DNA of 64,000 nucleotides from Dipteris shenzhenensis (lineage: Eukaryota; Polypodiophyta; Polypodiopsida; Gleicheniales): assembly GCA_047967505.1 (NCBI GenBank), contig CM106541.1. One strand, 5' to 3'. The notes beneath the pieces are model-generated. The model was given only the letters and a program-made list of their open reading frames with translations. It made no database searches and had not been told where the DNA came from. Made by a program: the position numbers and the translations under genes. Below, in pieces: positions 10,231 to 22,200 of this stretch. The first letter of the stretch is position 1, and each line of letters begins with the position of its first letter.

Positions 10231-13200
10231 CTGAAATCAGGGGCCCAATGCTATATTAAAGGTGCCTCCCAGTTTGCACTCAATTCAAAGACAATGAAAA
10301 ACTTCTTAATTCAACAATTAGAGATATAGAACTTCCTATAGTACCCTGCAAAAAAGAGAGATAAGGCAACAAATTAAGTCTTCTCTAAAGACACTCACAG
10401 AGAGTTCTGTAACCTCCATTAGTTTTGCAGTATGTCGTGATTCCAAAGCCTCCTCTTTTGGTTGCATGCTTTTCAACACTTTCAGCTCCTGAGGTCTTGG
10501 AAGTAATGGTAGACTAAATTAAAAGTATGCAGATTAATAAAAATATAATTAAAGATTTGTTGTTACAACATGAGAAATTTAATTAGGCTTATTGTTGTGT
10601 TCAGTCTATCTCAATGTCTTTAAATGTTTTTACATAGATGTTATTCATTGCTCAAACCTATTTGGCTATAAAAGAATTACATCAAAGTTTGTAGCTAGAA
10701 ACCATAGATTTCAAGTCACATTAGTGATAATCTATATATATAAACTAAAAAATGAAGCTTCAACTCAGAGATAAAGGCTGCCCGCCATCGCCATCCCGCC
10801 CCTAGCCTCCCCTCTGCCTCACCTCAGCCTCCGCCTCCTCTCCGCCCCTGGCATCCTCCTTGTCCTCTGCCCCACCTTGACCCTCCGCCCGGCCGCCGCT
10901 CCGCCCCGTCTCCTCTCCGTCCCTCCTCCCGATGCCCTTTTGCCTCCTTGCCATCCCTCTTCCCCTTCCGCCTTCTGCTCCACCTCCCTGCCTGCTCGCC
11001 CTCCCGCCATCCGCCCTGCCCTCCCCTCCCAACTCCACCTCCCTCTTCCCCTGCCTTCTATTCACTGCCCTCCCACCCCTTCACCCCCGCCTCCTTTGTT
11101 GCCCCCTCCCGCCTCCTCTCCGTCCCCCCCGTGCTTCCTTCACCCTCCACCTCCCTTTCGCCCTCTTCTTAACGCCCCCCCCCCCCCCCCCCCCACCGCC
11201 GCTTCTCTGTCTTGCCCTCTCCGCTTCTCCTTTTCATCCCCCTTCTTCACCCCCGCCCTCCTGCATTGTCCATTCCCCCTCGCTCCCAAAGGAGTACAGA
11301 GCCATCCTCCCCTCCATTGGTTGAGCATTTAGCACAATGCTTGAGTCTCCGCCAGATTCGTCCGCAGCAGTGGTGGTAGCAGATGACGGGGTCCCCAGGA
11401 TCAGACTGGTGGTTGAGAGCCTAGAGTCCCTCCCAGAGTTGATTCTTCTAGAGACCCTCAAAGGGGGTACACTTCGCCAGCGAGTGGAGATTTCTGGGTT
11501 ACTAGGCCAGTGTCTTCGTTGATAAATGATGGGTCACCTAGCCAGAGATTGCCCCCGTGGCCATGGCCAAGTGCCTCCCCCCCCGCCCCCACAAAGCAAG
11601 CAGAGTCAGCAGGCCCGAGTCCAGCACCCTCTTAGGCAGGAGTAGCAAGAGTCTCAGACCCCCTGGGTTACCTCCTCAGATGGGGACTGGACCCAGGTTA
11701 AAAAGAAAAAGAAACCAAGCAAACAGGCCCGCAGGCTCCGCAGGCAGAGGGCCAAACGCAGAGAGAGGGACTGGGTTGACCGTGAGGCCCCTGAGGAGGA
11801 ACAGCAGGAGCTACCTCCCCTAGCGAAAGGGGCCACCGCTCAGCCATATGATCCTCCCGTTTTGGAGGTTCAGCCTCTGCACTCACCCTTGCATCAGCAG
11901 CGAGCCCCAGGAGCTCCAAATGCAATGATGGCAGAAGCCACGGATGCTAGCCTGACAGCGGCTGTGGAGGAGCGGATCCATAACCCCGGCGAGCCTGATC
12001 AGCAGGGGGGCCTGCGATCGTGGGGCCTACAGTCGTCCTTATCCCTCCTCCTCCCCCTCCCCCTCCCTCTTCAGATCCCTTCCCCTCTTCCTTTGTAGTC
12101 CCCCCCCCCCCCTGTCACGAGGGCAAAGTTTCCCTTTAACTTTTTTCACTTTTTTCTCCTTTCCTTTGCTCCCCGGTTTGGTCCCCTCCTGGGATCACCA
12201 AAGTATCCGCTTGGTCTCTCGAAGTTGCCACTGACTTGCTGGCTGGAACCTCTGCTGGACTGAATGTCCTTCACCTTCACAAACCTGCCTGGCTCCTTCA
12301 GATCTCAAAAGAAGAGCATAGATCTCTTTCCGGGAGCTACGGTCCTGAGATCCTCTCTTTTCCCAAATCACTTGTTGAATCTCCGTGAAGCGCAACTAGT
12401 GCCCGAGACTTGCTCCAGAAACTCAATACAAGAGTGGGAAGGCGCCTGTGAAGTCAGTTCTCCAAAACTCCTTCACTGGCTAGTTATGACTAGCTAAACT
12501 TAGCTGGAGCTAAGTTAGCAGAACCGCCAACTTGCTTTGGCTGAGCCGCCAAAGTTATCCGGACTGCCAAAAAGAGAGGCGCCAACCGCCGGGATTCGAA
12601 CGCAGGACTTGGAGGTAAGTACACGCAGAACTTTATGTTGGGCTAACCAAGAGGGCGGGTCGTTGCTATTGGTTACTAAAGGCACCCACTAGCTTATAAC
12701 GTGTCCCTGCTTCTCCCCGCGCTCAAAGTTTTCCTCTCCACAGTCGACAAGCGAATTCGAACCCACAACCACCTGCTCGAGGAACCGCCGCGCTGACCAC
12801 AGCGCCAACCACTTGGTTGACGTAACCAGCCGCACCTCCTTCTTTTTATTCTATAAACTCTGCGCAAGCACGCCCAAAAGATAGCGCACCCACGCGCACG
12901 GGATCGAACTCGGGATCTCAGAGATAACGGACGAGGCACTTATCGTCGAGCTAACCACGGGGACCTAGTCACGATTGGTGTAACCAACTAGGTCCCGTGG
13001 TATATATCCTGTACCCGGTTGAATAGCAAAAGGGGGTCGGCCCCCTCGTCGGCTGTCTCCCCCTGCCGGTGATCGAACCTGTGACCTGTAGGCTAGTGCT
13101 TGAGATACATCATGGCCCGGCTAGCCACCGGGGCTGTGGCCTTGCTTGACTATAGTATTCCATGCTATAGTTATATACCAGCTTTAGACCTCCGAGCTAT

Positions 13201-16200
13201 GGCGAGCTCGTCGTCTCCATGCACACGTCGAAGCTGCCAACTGAAACGTCGTCCATCTTCTCTAGCTCCTGGAGCTTCCACAGGCGCGAGGGTGTCGGTG
13301 ATGAGGCTTGCGATCGGCCGTATGATCTTCTCCTGACTCTTCCGTCTCTCTCCGTCGACGGGCTTCCGTCGAGGTGCCAAAACTCCGTCCGGCTAGTGCG
13401 AACGATCGGGGGCTCCGCTGATATCACCGCACCGGCTCTGTGATCCCGTCGAGGGAGCGCCTTGTTATACCAAAGGACTCCAGGTATGGAGCCCTTAAGC
13501 TCCTAGGCTAGGCCTTACCGCCCGAAGCGCGACGGAACTGCAGTTCCGTCCGCTTCCGTCGGGGGAGAGCGAGGACTCAGACAGCCGGTTCTCGGTGGTC
13601 TGAGCCTCGCACGTCCTACAGCTTTGCCAGGGAGATATTCAAGCGGGCGTCTCGACCCTCACCAAAACTGGAAGCAAATGGTCCAGCGCCCGATCCGCAC
13701 TGCTCTCTGTATCACTGACGGAACTGCCTGAGCGAGGCTAGCGACACTCACGACGCCCTCCACAGCTCTTCATTCGCCACGCCCTTTCGTGGGCTTCTTC
13801 CCCAAGCCAAGGGGAAGCCCTGGCTTGAAGGACAGCTCTTGTCTTCACCTGCAGATGACAAACTCGACGAAGGGGAGGGGATACGAGCTATACACTTCAA
13901 CAACCTTCATTTCAAGTACACCAAAAAGACGCCCAGGGAGAAAGGATTCTTGGCATTCAAAAGGAAGGAGGCCCTGTGGTCAAAACGCCACAGGGCAGAT
14001 TACATTGCTTTCAAAAGATGAAGAAGCTCTCACACTCTCTCTCTCAGGATTACACAAGGAGCTCTCAGCTCTGCATGCTCTTCAGTTCTGGTCGTCCCAT
14101 TCTCTGGTCTGAACCTTCTGTTCTAAACTGAATCCTGCGTGTGAGAATATTTGTATTTTGGAGGGAGTTTTTCTTTGGCTCCAACGTCCAGCCGCCTTCT
14201 TCAAGGCTTCATTTCCTCCTTGGTACCCTCTCTCCAACAGTTACCTTGGAGGCCAATTAATTCAAAATCCTCCCGTTTGAATTGAGCCCCCTTAAGGCTA
14301 AGGTTGGGAGTTCACCTTACCATGGGATGCTCCCCTAGGTTAGGTCCAAGGATGTCAAGGGTGGTCATCCCCTTGACCCAAAAGAGGTAAGGATGTCGAG
14401 TCCAAAGGGGATAAAAGAGGGGCGGACTGAGGTTCAGTCCCTTGTCAACGGGCCACCCGTTACATTCCCCCCCTCTTTCTCTTGCTCTCTCGCTTCTTTG
14501 GAAAGGGGTGTGATTCATTGTAGCCGCGCATGATGTCCACGAACCGCCATAGAGAAGGTTCCGTCCTCCATGAGTCTTCACTTGAAGGCTGCCCCTTCCA
14601 GTGACAATGGTACAACCTGTTAGGCCCGAACTGATTCGGTCTATCACGGTGTGCCATGATGCTCTCAAGGTCTTCACCCTCTCCTCGATCCATCACTAGA
14701 GCCGGACCTCTATTCCTCTGCTCACGGTCTGGATCATCATCTTCTTGAGCACCCTTCAACATAGAGACGTGAAAGGTGGGATGAATATGTAGATGGGGAG
14801 GAAGTCGTAGACGGTAAGCCAACTTGCCTACCCTCTCCAGGATCTCCTATGGCCCGTCGTACCTGCGCGCAAGACGATCCGTGAGCTCCTTTGGCATGCT
14901 GAACTGCTCCGGGTTCAGTTTGAGGTAGACCTTCTCGCCAACCTCGTACTCTACATGCCTCCTCTTCCGGTCTGCAAACTTTTTCATCCTGTCTTGAGCT
15001 TTACCCAGCTGCTCCTAGGCAATTTTAAGCCTGGTTATCCACTCCTCGTGGAAGGCTCCTCCTGCTGGAGCTACTCCTCCTGCAGTAGATAGTACAGCTG
15101 CTTCCCCCGGAGCTAATGGCTGATACCCATAAGCTAACTCGAAGGGGGAAAATCCCGTAGAGGAATGCTGCCAGCTGTTGTAGCAGAATTCTGCTGCATC
15201 CAGATGCATATACCAATCAGTCTGGTCTCCCTGAACATAGTGTCTGAGAAAGTCCTCCACAAATTGGTTGGTCCTCTCAGTTTGTCCGTCAGACTGAGGA
15301 TGGTACGAGCTGCTAAATGCAAGCTTGGTTCCACACATGGGGTCGGTACTTCTTCTTTTTAGAGCCAAACCTCTTGAACTTCTTCTTTTTGAATGGGGTA
15401 ATCCCTTGTCCACTAGGCTTGGACTTGGCTTGACCTTGTCTCTCACCACCGTGCTGCTTCTCTTGCCAATCGGTGAGGCGGTCCGCTACCTCGTATGCTT
15501 CCGCCACGGTCTTTACATGCTCTCTCATGAGCTCATCATGTGCCCAAGGCCTCAGCCTTTTGATGAAGTAGTAAAGCCGATCAGCCTCACTCATCTCCTT
15601 GATTTGTAGCATGAGAGAGGAGTGAGCTTTGATGAAGTCTCTCAGGGTTCTGGTGTGTTTGAGACTGTTCAAGGCATCCCAAGCCTCCATTCGATGTCGG
15701 AGGGTAGAAACTCTAATCTCAGCCTTTGTGAGAGCTCATCCCACGTGGAAATCGTGTAGGTGTTGCGGTGGGTTCTCTCATCTTCTTTGTAATTCCTCCA
15801 CCAAAGCTTGGCATCATCCACCAAATAGGTTGAGGCATGGAGCACTTGCTCTTGGGGCTCGGTGATCTTGGCAAGGGAAAGGTATTGCTGCATATCATAT
15901 ATAAAATTCTCCAATACCTTGACTTCCCGTGCGCCCGTGTATGGTTCGGGCTCCTTGAGTTTGATCCGATGCTTCCCAAGTGGTCCAACTCCATCATCCT
16001 TGATCAGCTTGCTCATCACATGGGCAAGCTCTATCTTAGCTTCTGAGAGTTGTTGCTGTAGCAGCCCCTGGCTGGTCTGCAGCTCAGTTAGAGCATGCTC
16101 TATGGCCTCAAGCCTCGCTTCGTGTTCACGGAATTTGAGTTTAGTTCTGCTCCTGGTATTGCTTGGCTCAGCACCCACTATTTCATTTGAATCATCCATG

Positions 16201-19200
16201 AAATGTGACCTTCAAATGAGCTGAACTGCCTGTGGGAGAAAACTGTCAACTCCTATCAAGCTGATACCTTTAGGTGGGACTGACTCAGCTCAGTCCTTCA
16301 GCTCTGATACCACTGTCACGAGGGCAAAGTTTCCCTTTAACTTTTTTCACTTTTTTCTCCTTTCCTTTGCTCCCCGGTTTGGTCCCCTACCGGGATCACC
16401 AAAGTATCCGCTTGGTCTCTCGGAGTTGCCACTGACTTGCTGGCTGGAACCTCTGCTGGACTGAATGTCCTTCACCTTCACAAACCTGCCTGGCTCCTTC
16501 AGATGCTCAAAAGAAGAGCATAGATCTCTTTCCGGGAGCTACGGTCCTGAGATCCTCTCTTTCCCCAAATCACTTGCTGAATCTCCGTGAAGCGCAACTA
16601 GTGCCCGAGACTTGCTCCAGAAACTCAATACAAGAGTGGGAAGGCGCCTGTGAAGTCAGTTTTCCAAAACTCCTTCATTGGCTAGTTATGACTAGCTAAA
16701 CTTAGCTGGAGCTAAGTTAGCAGAACCGCCAACTTGCTTTGGCTGAGCCGCCAAAGTTATCCGGACTGCCAAAAAGAGAGGCGCCAACCGCCGGGATTCG
16801 AACGCATGACTTGGAGGTAAGTACATGCAGAACTTTATGTTGGGCTAACCAAGAGGGCGGGTCGTTGCTATTGCTTACTAAAGGCACCCACTAGCTTATA
16901 ACGTGTCCCTGCTTCTCCCCGCGCTCAAAGTTTTCCTCTCCACAGTCGACAAGCGGATTCGAACCCACAACCACCTGCTCGAGGAACCGCCGCGCTGACC
17001 ACGGCGCCAACCACTTGGTTGACGTAACCAGCCGCACCTCCTTCTTTTTATTCTATAAACTCTACGCAAGCACGCCCAAAAGATAGCGCACCCGCGCACA
17101 CGGGATCGAACTCGGGATCTCGGAGATAACGGACGAGGCACTTATCGTCGAGCTAACCACGGGGACCTAGTCACGATTGGTGTAACCAACTAGGTCCCGT
17201 GGTATATATCCTGTACCCGGTTGAATAGCAAAAGGGGGTCGGCCCCCTCGTCGGCTGTCTCCCCCTACCGGTGATCGAACTTGTGACCTGTAGGCTAGTG
17301 CTTGAGATACATCACGGCCCGGCTAGCCACCGGGGCCGTGGCCTTGCTTGACTATAGTATTCCATGCTATAGTTATATACCAGCTTTAGACCTCCAAGCT
17401 ATGGCGAGCTCGTCGTCTCCATGCACACGTCGAAGCTGCCAACTGAAACGTCGTCCGTCTTCTCTAGCTCCTGGAGCTTCCACAGGCGCGAGGGTGTCGG
17501 TGATGAGGCTTGCGATCGGCCGTATGATCTTCTCCCGACTCTTCCGTCTCTCTCCGTCGACGGGCTTCCGTCGAGGTGCCAAAACTCCCTCCGGCTAGTG
17601 CGAACGATCGGGGGCTCCGCTGATATCGCCGCGCCGGCTCTGTGATCCCGTCGAGGGAGCGCCTTGTTATACCAAAGGACTCCAGGTATGGAGCCCTTAA
17701 GCTCCTAGGCTAGGCCTTACCGCCCGAAGCGCGACGGAACTGCAGTTCCGTCCGCTTCCGTCGGGGGAGAGCGAGGACTCAGACAGCCGGTTCTCGGTGG
17801 TCTGAGCCTCGCACGTCCTACAGCTTTGCCAGGGAGATATTCAAGCGGGCGTCTCGACCCTCACCAAAACTGGAAGCAAATGGTCTAGCACCCGATCCGC
17901 ACTGCTCTCTGTATCACTGACGGAACTGCCTGAGCGAGGCTAGCGACACTCACGACGCCCTCCACAGCTCTTCATTCGCCACGCCCTTTCGTGGGCTTCT
18001 TCCCCAAGCCAAGGGGAAGCCCTGGCTTGAAGGACAGCTCTTGTCTTCACCTGCAGATGACAAACTCGACGAAGGGGAGGGGATACGAGCTATACACTTC
18101 AACAACCTTCATTTCAAGTACACCAAAAAGACGCCCAGGGAGAAAGGATTCTTGGCATTCAAAAGGAAGGAGGCCCTGTGGTCAAAACGCCACAGGGCAG
18201 ATTACATTGCTTTCAAAAGATGAAGAAGCTCTCACACTCTCTCTCTCAGGATTACAAGGAGCTCTCAGCTCTGCATGCTCTTCAGTTCTGGTCGTCCCAT
18301 TCTCTGGTCTAAACCTTCTGTTCTGAACTGAATCCTGCGTGTGAGAATATTTGTATTTTGGAGCGAGTTTTTCTTTGGCTCCAACGTCCAGCCGCCTTCT
18401 TCAAGGCTTCATTTCCTCCTTGGTACCCTCTCTCCAACAGTTACCTTGGGGGGCAATCAATTCAAAATCCTCCTGTTTGAATTGAACCCCCTCAAGGCTA
18501 AGGTTGGGAGTTCACCTTACCATGGGCTGCTCCCCTAGGTTAGGTCCAAGGATGTCAAGGGTGGTCATCCCTTTGACCCAAAAGAGGTAAGGATGTCGAG
18601 TCCAAAGGGGATAAAAGAGGGGCGGACTGAGGTTCAGTCCCTTGTCAACGGGCCACCCGTTACAACCCCCCCCCCTCTAGGGTTTCCCCTGCCCCCTCCC
18701 CCCCCCTCAGCCACTCCTACGATGGTCATTCTCACCACCTGCTCCCCTCCCCTACTTCCCCCGCCGCCTCCCTCTCCACCTTTGCAGCAAGTTCTTCCGC
18801 CTCGACACCCTTGCCAACAGGCAAGAGTAAGATGATACCCTCTCATCGTCGCAGCAGCCAGTAAGGGATCCCGAGGGACGGGGCTCGTCCTCCTGGTCAG
18901 CAGCTCCCAACCTCCAGCTTGGGCGTCCCTTACCACGGGACTTCTGGAGGTTAGGACTCTGGAACTATCTAGAGATTCCAAACTCATATCCCCTACCACT
19001 GGAGGCAACGCTCATGGTCCTGTAGCCCCGGAAGGGGGGTTTGATCAGTGCAGTGGGCTCTCAAACACACTCCACTTGGAGATTCCAGTTTGCCTCCATA
19101 GGGTTGGAGAAGTGGTGTTTGATGCTATCATGGGAGATCCGATTTCATGCATGATGGACGAGTGGATGGGACCACAAGGATTGGACCTTTGGCACGCTCA

Positions 19201-22200
19201 TGGTGTGGAAGTGAACTTTCAGCTGAGCTTTGTGCACGAGGAGCCGATGTGTGGTTTGGCGGTAGGAGTTATTAGATTGCCCGCTAGAGGCAAAGGTGGA
19301 GCAGGCATACTACTGGCCCCTCCAAAAGTGTGCGGAGCTGTTTGGGGTGGAAGTGTCCTTCATCATGAAGTGGGCACGGAAGATCAGTATTGAGCCATAT
19401 CCACTCTAGTACGCCATCGCATGCACACGGACTATTCGCCCTCCAAACCCCTGGAGAAGTCACACAAGGTAGTCTTTTTGGAACAGGCACCCACCCATAG
19501 GAGAGCCTTGTTCTCGGCACCCCCGTCCTCATGAGTTGGACCATAGTGAGTTGGAATGTGCACGGGCTCCACGACTGTGCTCGTAACTAGCCCCAGTACC
19601 ACCTGATACTTCGGCAAAAGTTGCAACAAAGGGTAGTGGTAGGGTGGATAGTGGACATCCTTTTGATCTAGGAGCACATGTTTTCAGCATCAAACATCAG
19701 ACGACGACACCACCTTCTCCCAAGGAGGGGTCCAGAGGAGTGGTCCCCCCACAGTAGGACGGAGCGGAGGGGTCTGCATCTCCGTCTCATAGACTTTGGC
19801 TACAGAGGTCGACGATCAAGGTGAGCTCATCCTAGGAAGGGCAGTTTGGATGGGAGTTCGGACGCGACAGTCCAGGATTGGGATCTTGAATGTGTATGCC
19901 CCGGCGTGCAGACAACACTGCCCAATCTGTCATAGTCTTCTGGATGTAGACTACTGGATTGTTGGAGGGGACTTCAACAACTTGAAGTTTGGGAAAGACA
20001 AGCAGGGTGGCGCCTCCTTCTCTGAGATGCCAGTAGCAGAGCGTAGCACCTAGGAGCAGTTCATTTTCGTGATCGGTGGCAAAGACCCGTGGAGAGAGCC
20101 AGATTTCAGCAGGACACCTGGCAGCCTCCTCTTCTCCTTTAGACAGAGGAGACATGATGGACTACTTGAGAGACTAGACCGTTTCTATGTTGGGGACTGG
20201 GCACTGCACAGAGGCAGCTCTATTGGGATTCTGGCAAGTGCCACAATGCCAGACCACTCTCCAGTAGTACTTCACTTAGATCAGCCGCGCCGAGGTGTCC
20301 CCCAGAAGGGGGTCCGCATTCCATAGGACCTCTTGCAGGACGAGGAGTTCCAACAGGTCATGGCAGGGATTTGGGAGCCGTCAAAGACGACACCGTGCGA
20401 GGGCCGGGCTATGTGGGTGGCCTATGCGATTCAGAGGAGCAGTGAGGAGTTGCAAGCTCATGCCCTGAGGCGGAGGAGGACTCTTCAGGAGCGCGAGCGA
20501 GCTTTGAGGAGAGACCTCGCCTCCATAGAGCGGCTCAGGGAGCAAGACCCAGGTTCTCAGTGGCTTAACGACACGTTCGAGAGCGCTCGCCTTGAGCTTC
20601 AGGACACGGAGATTCGGCAGGCTGAGTTCTCCTATCACTCCTCCCGGGCCCGGTGGGTGCAGCAGGGGGATAAGATGATGAAGCAATTTTTTCAGATCAC
20701 TAGGCCTCGATCGACCAGGCACACAGTTGCTCTGTGATTCGTAGGGCATCATGCACACTGACCCGCAAGAGATTTTAGACTTGACCACAAGTTTTTACAG
20801 CCAACTCTTTTAGACGGAGAGGATGACCCTTGTTGGTCTTGTGGCTCGGGATGTAGCTTGGGATCATGTTTCGACAGTAGTCTTGTAGGATTTATGCAGC
20901 AGGCTAAAGGATCCTTGCACAGATGAGGAGCTCTAGGATGCCCTCAAGGCTCTCCCGACCCAGAAGTGTCCGGGTGAGGATGGCTTGACTCTGGCCTTCT
21001 TCCGGAACTTTCGGGAGATTATCTCCACCCCTTTCTATTTAGCTTGCCAGGAGATATTTGACACAGGCTCCCTCCCTCAATCCTTGAGAAAGGGGTTGGA
21101 TTTACTAGATCCCAAAAGAGGGAGATAGCCGATCAACCTGCTTGATACTGCATACAAGATCCTCGCCAAGGTGTTGAGCTTGCAATTACCACCCCATCTT
21201 ACCGACATCATTCACGACACACAGACTGGGTTTGTCCAGGAGCGCAGCATCCTGGACAACATCTTCATGTTCTGAGAGGCAGTGGATTGGTCCAGGGAGG
21301 AGGAACAACCACTGGCCATCCTTCTCTTGGATTTTGAGAAGGCCTACGACAGGGTGGAGTGGTCCTTCGTGGAGGGTACTATGCGGAGATTGGGTTTCTC
21401 AGACAGATGGGTCAGAGGAGTTTATGCGCTTTATGTGGGGATCTCTAGTCAGATGCTTATCAGAGAACACACAGGCGAGGCCTTTTCTCTCTCTCGCTCG
21501 ATCCGCCAGGGCTGCCCACTCGCTCCCTTCCTCTTCTTTGTTTGTGGCGGAGGATTTGGGCTATTACTTGAGATCACAGATGTGGGCCTCACAGGGTTGA
21601 GGCTCCCAAATATACATGAGGAGGAGCTGCTTGACTCGGAGTTTGCAGATGACACGGCCTTGTATGTTGAGGGCGCCACAGTGAGTCTGGAGAGACTCAG
21701 GGGCACCCTAGCTATCTACTGTGAGGCCTCGGGTGCACGGATCAACTGGACAAAATCCATAGGTTTCTTCATAGGCTTCGAGGAGATAGAGGAGATTCGT
21801 GAGTGGGGGAGTGACTTTGGCTTCAAATGGATACCGCAGAATCAGACAACAAGATACCTTGGATGCCAGGTTGGTATTGACATTAGGGCAGAGCAGCAGA
21901 TCGCCCCGGTCCTTGAGAGTGTTAGGCACAAGCTTCTCTACTGGAGCTCCGCCAAACTCTCTTTAGTAGGGCGCGCCTTAGTGGCAAACCAGGTCCTTCT
22001 TGCCACGGCTTGGTATATTGCCTCCTGCTCGTGCTTTCACAGAGGATGGATTAGGCAGCTCTGACGATTGGTTCGAAACTTCCTTTGGGCAGGTTCAAAC
22101 GGCACGAGGAACACTAGAGCCAGGGTAGCTTGGCAGACGGTGATCATGCTGCATGCACTAGGAGGCTTGGCTATCCTTGATCTGGAGATGCAAAGCAGAG

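Larger units (their letters stand above)
12113..14464 (-). repeat. 3' LTR of the gypsy element (with four tRNA-like modules)
   Basis: 2352 bp, collinear with 16314-18664. It is preceded in the element's direction by the polypurine tract. The tRNA-like cluster lies at 12578-13134. One 2-nt and one 1-nt indel, among few others, separate it from the other LTR. Confidence 0.93.
12113..18664 (-). mobile_element. Non-autonomous Ty3/gypsy (chromovirus-like) LTR retrotransposon, minus strand
   Basis: Two LTRs of 2352 and 2351 bp (about 40 differences by eye, roughly 98% identical) both read TGTAACGG...GTGACA in the element's orientation. They enclose only 1849 bp. Next to the 5' LTR is the iMet primer site (16301-16312) and next to the 3' LTR a purine tract (14465-14480). 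The interior holds gag and then jumps to the end of integrase with a chromodomain-like C-terminus; protease, RT, RNase H and the integrase core are missing. It is inserted in a C-run of LINE-beta ORF1. The 5-bp flanks are CCCCC and ACCCC, an imperfect or eroded target duplication. It would need a helper element to move. Confidence 0.93.

Noticed and set aside
12694-12939. Arginine- and serine-rich frames inside the LTRs (also 16896-17141, 13100-13443, 17302-17645)
   Set aside because: They lie in non-coding LTR sequence on either strand with no domain; the copies agree only because the LTRs are near-identical.
12578-13134. Functional tRNA genes
   Set aside because: T stems and anticodon arms pair poorly and differ between the two LTRs; they are reported as tRNA-like modules only.
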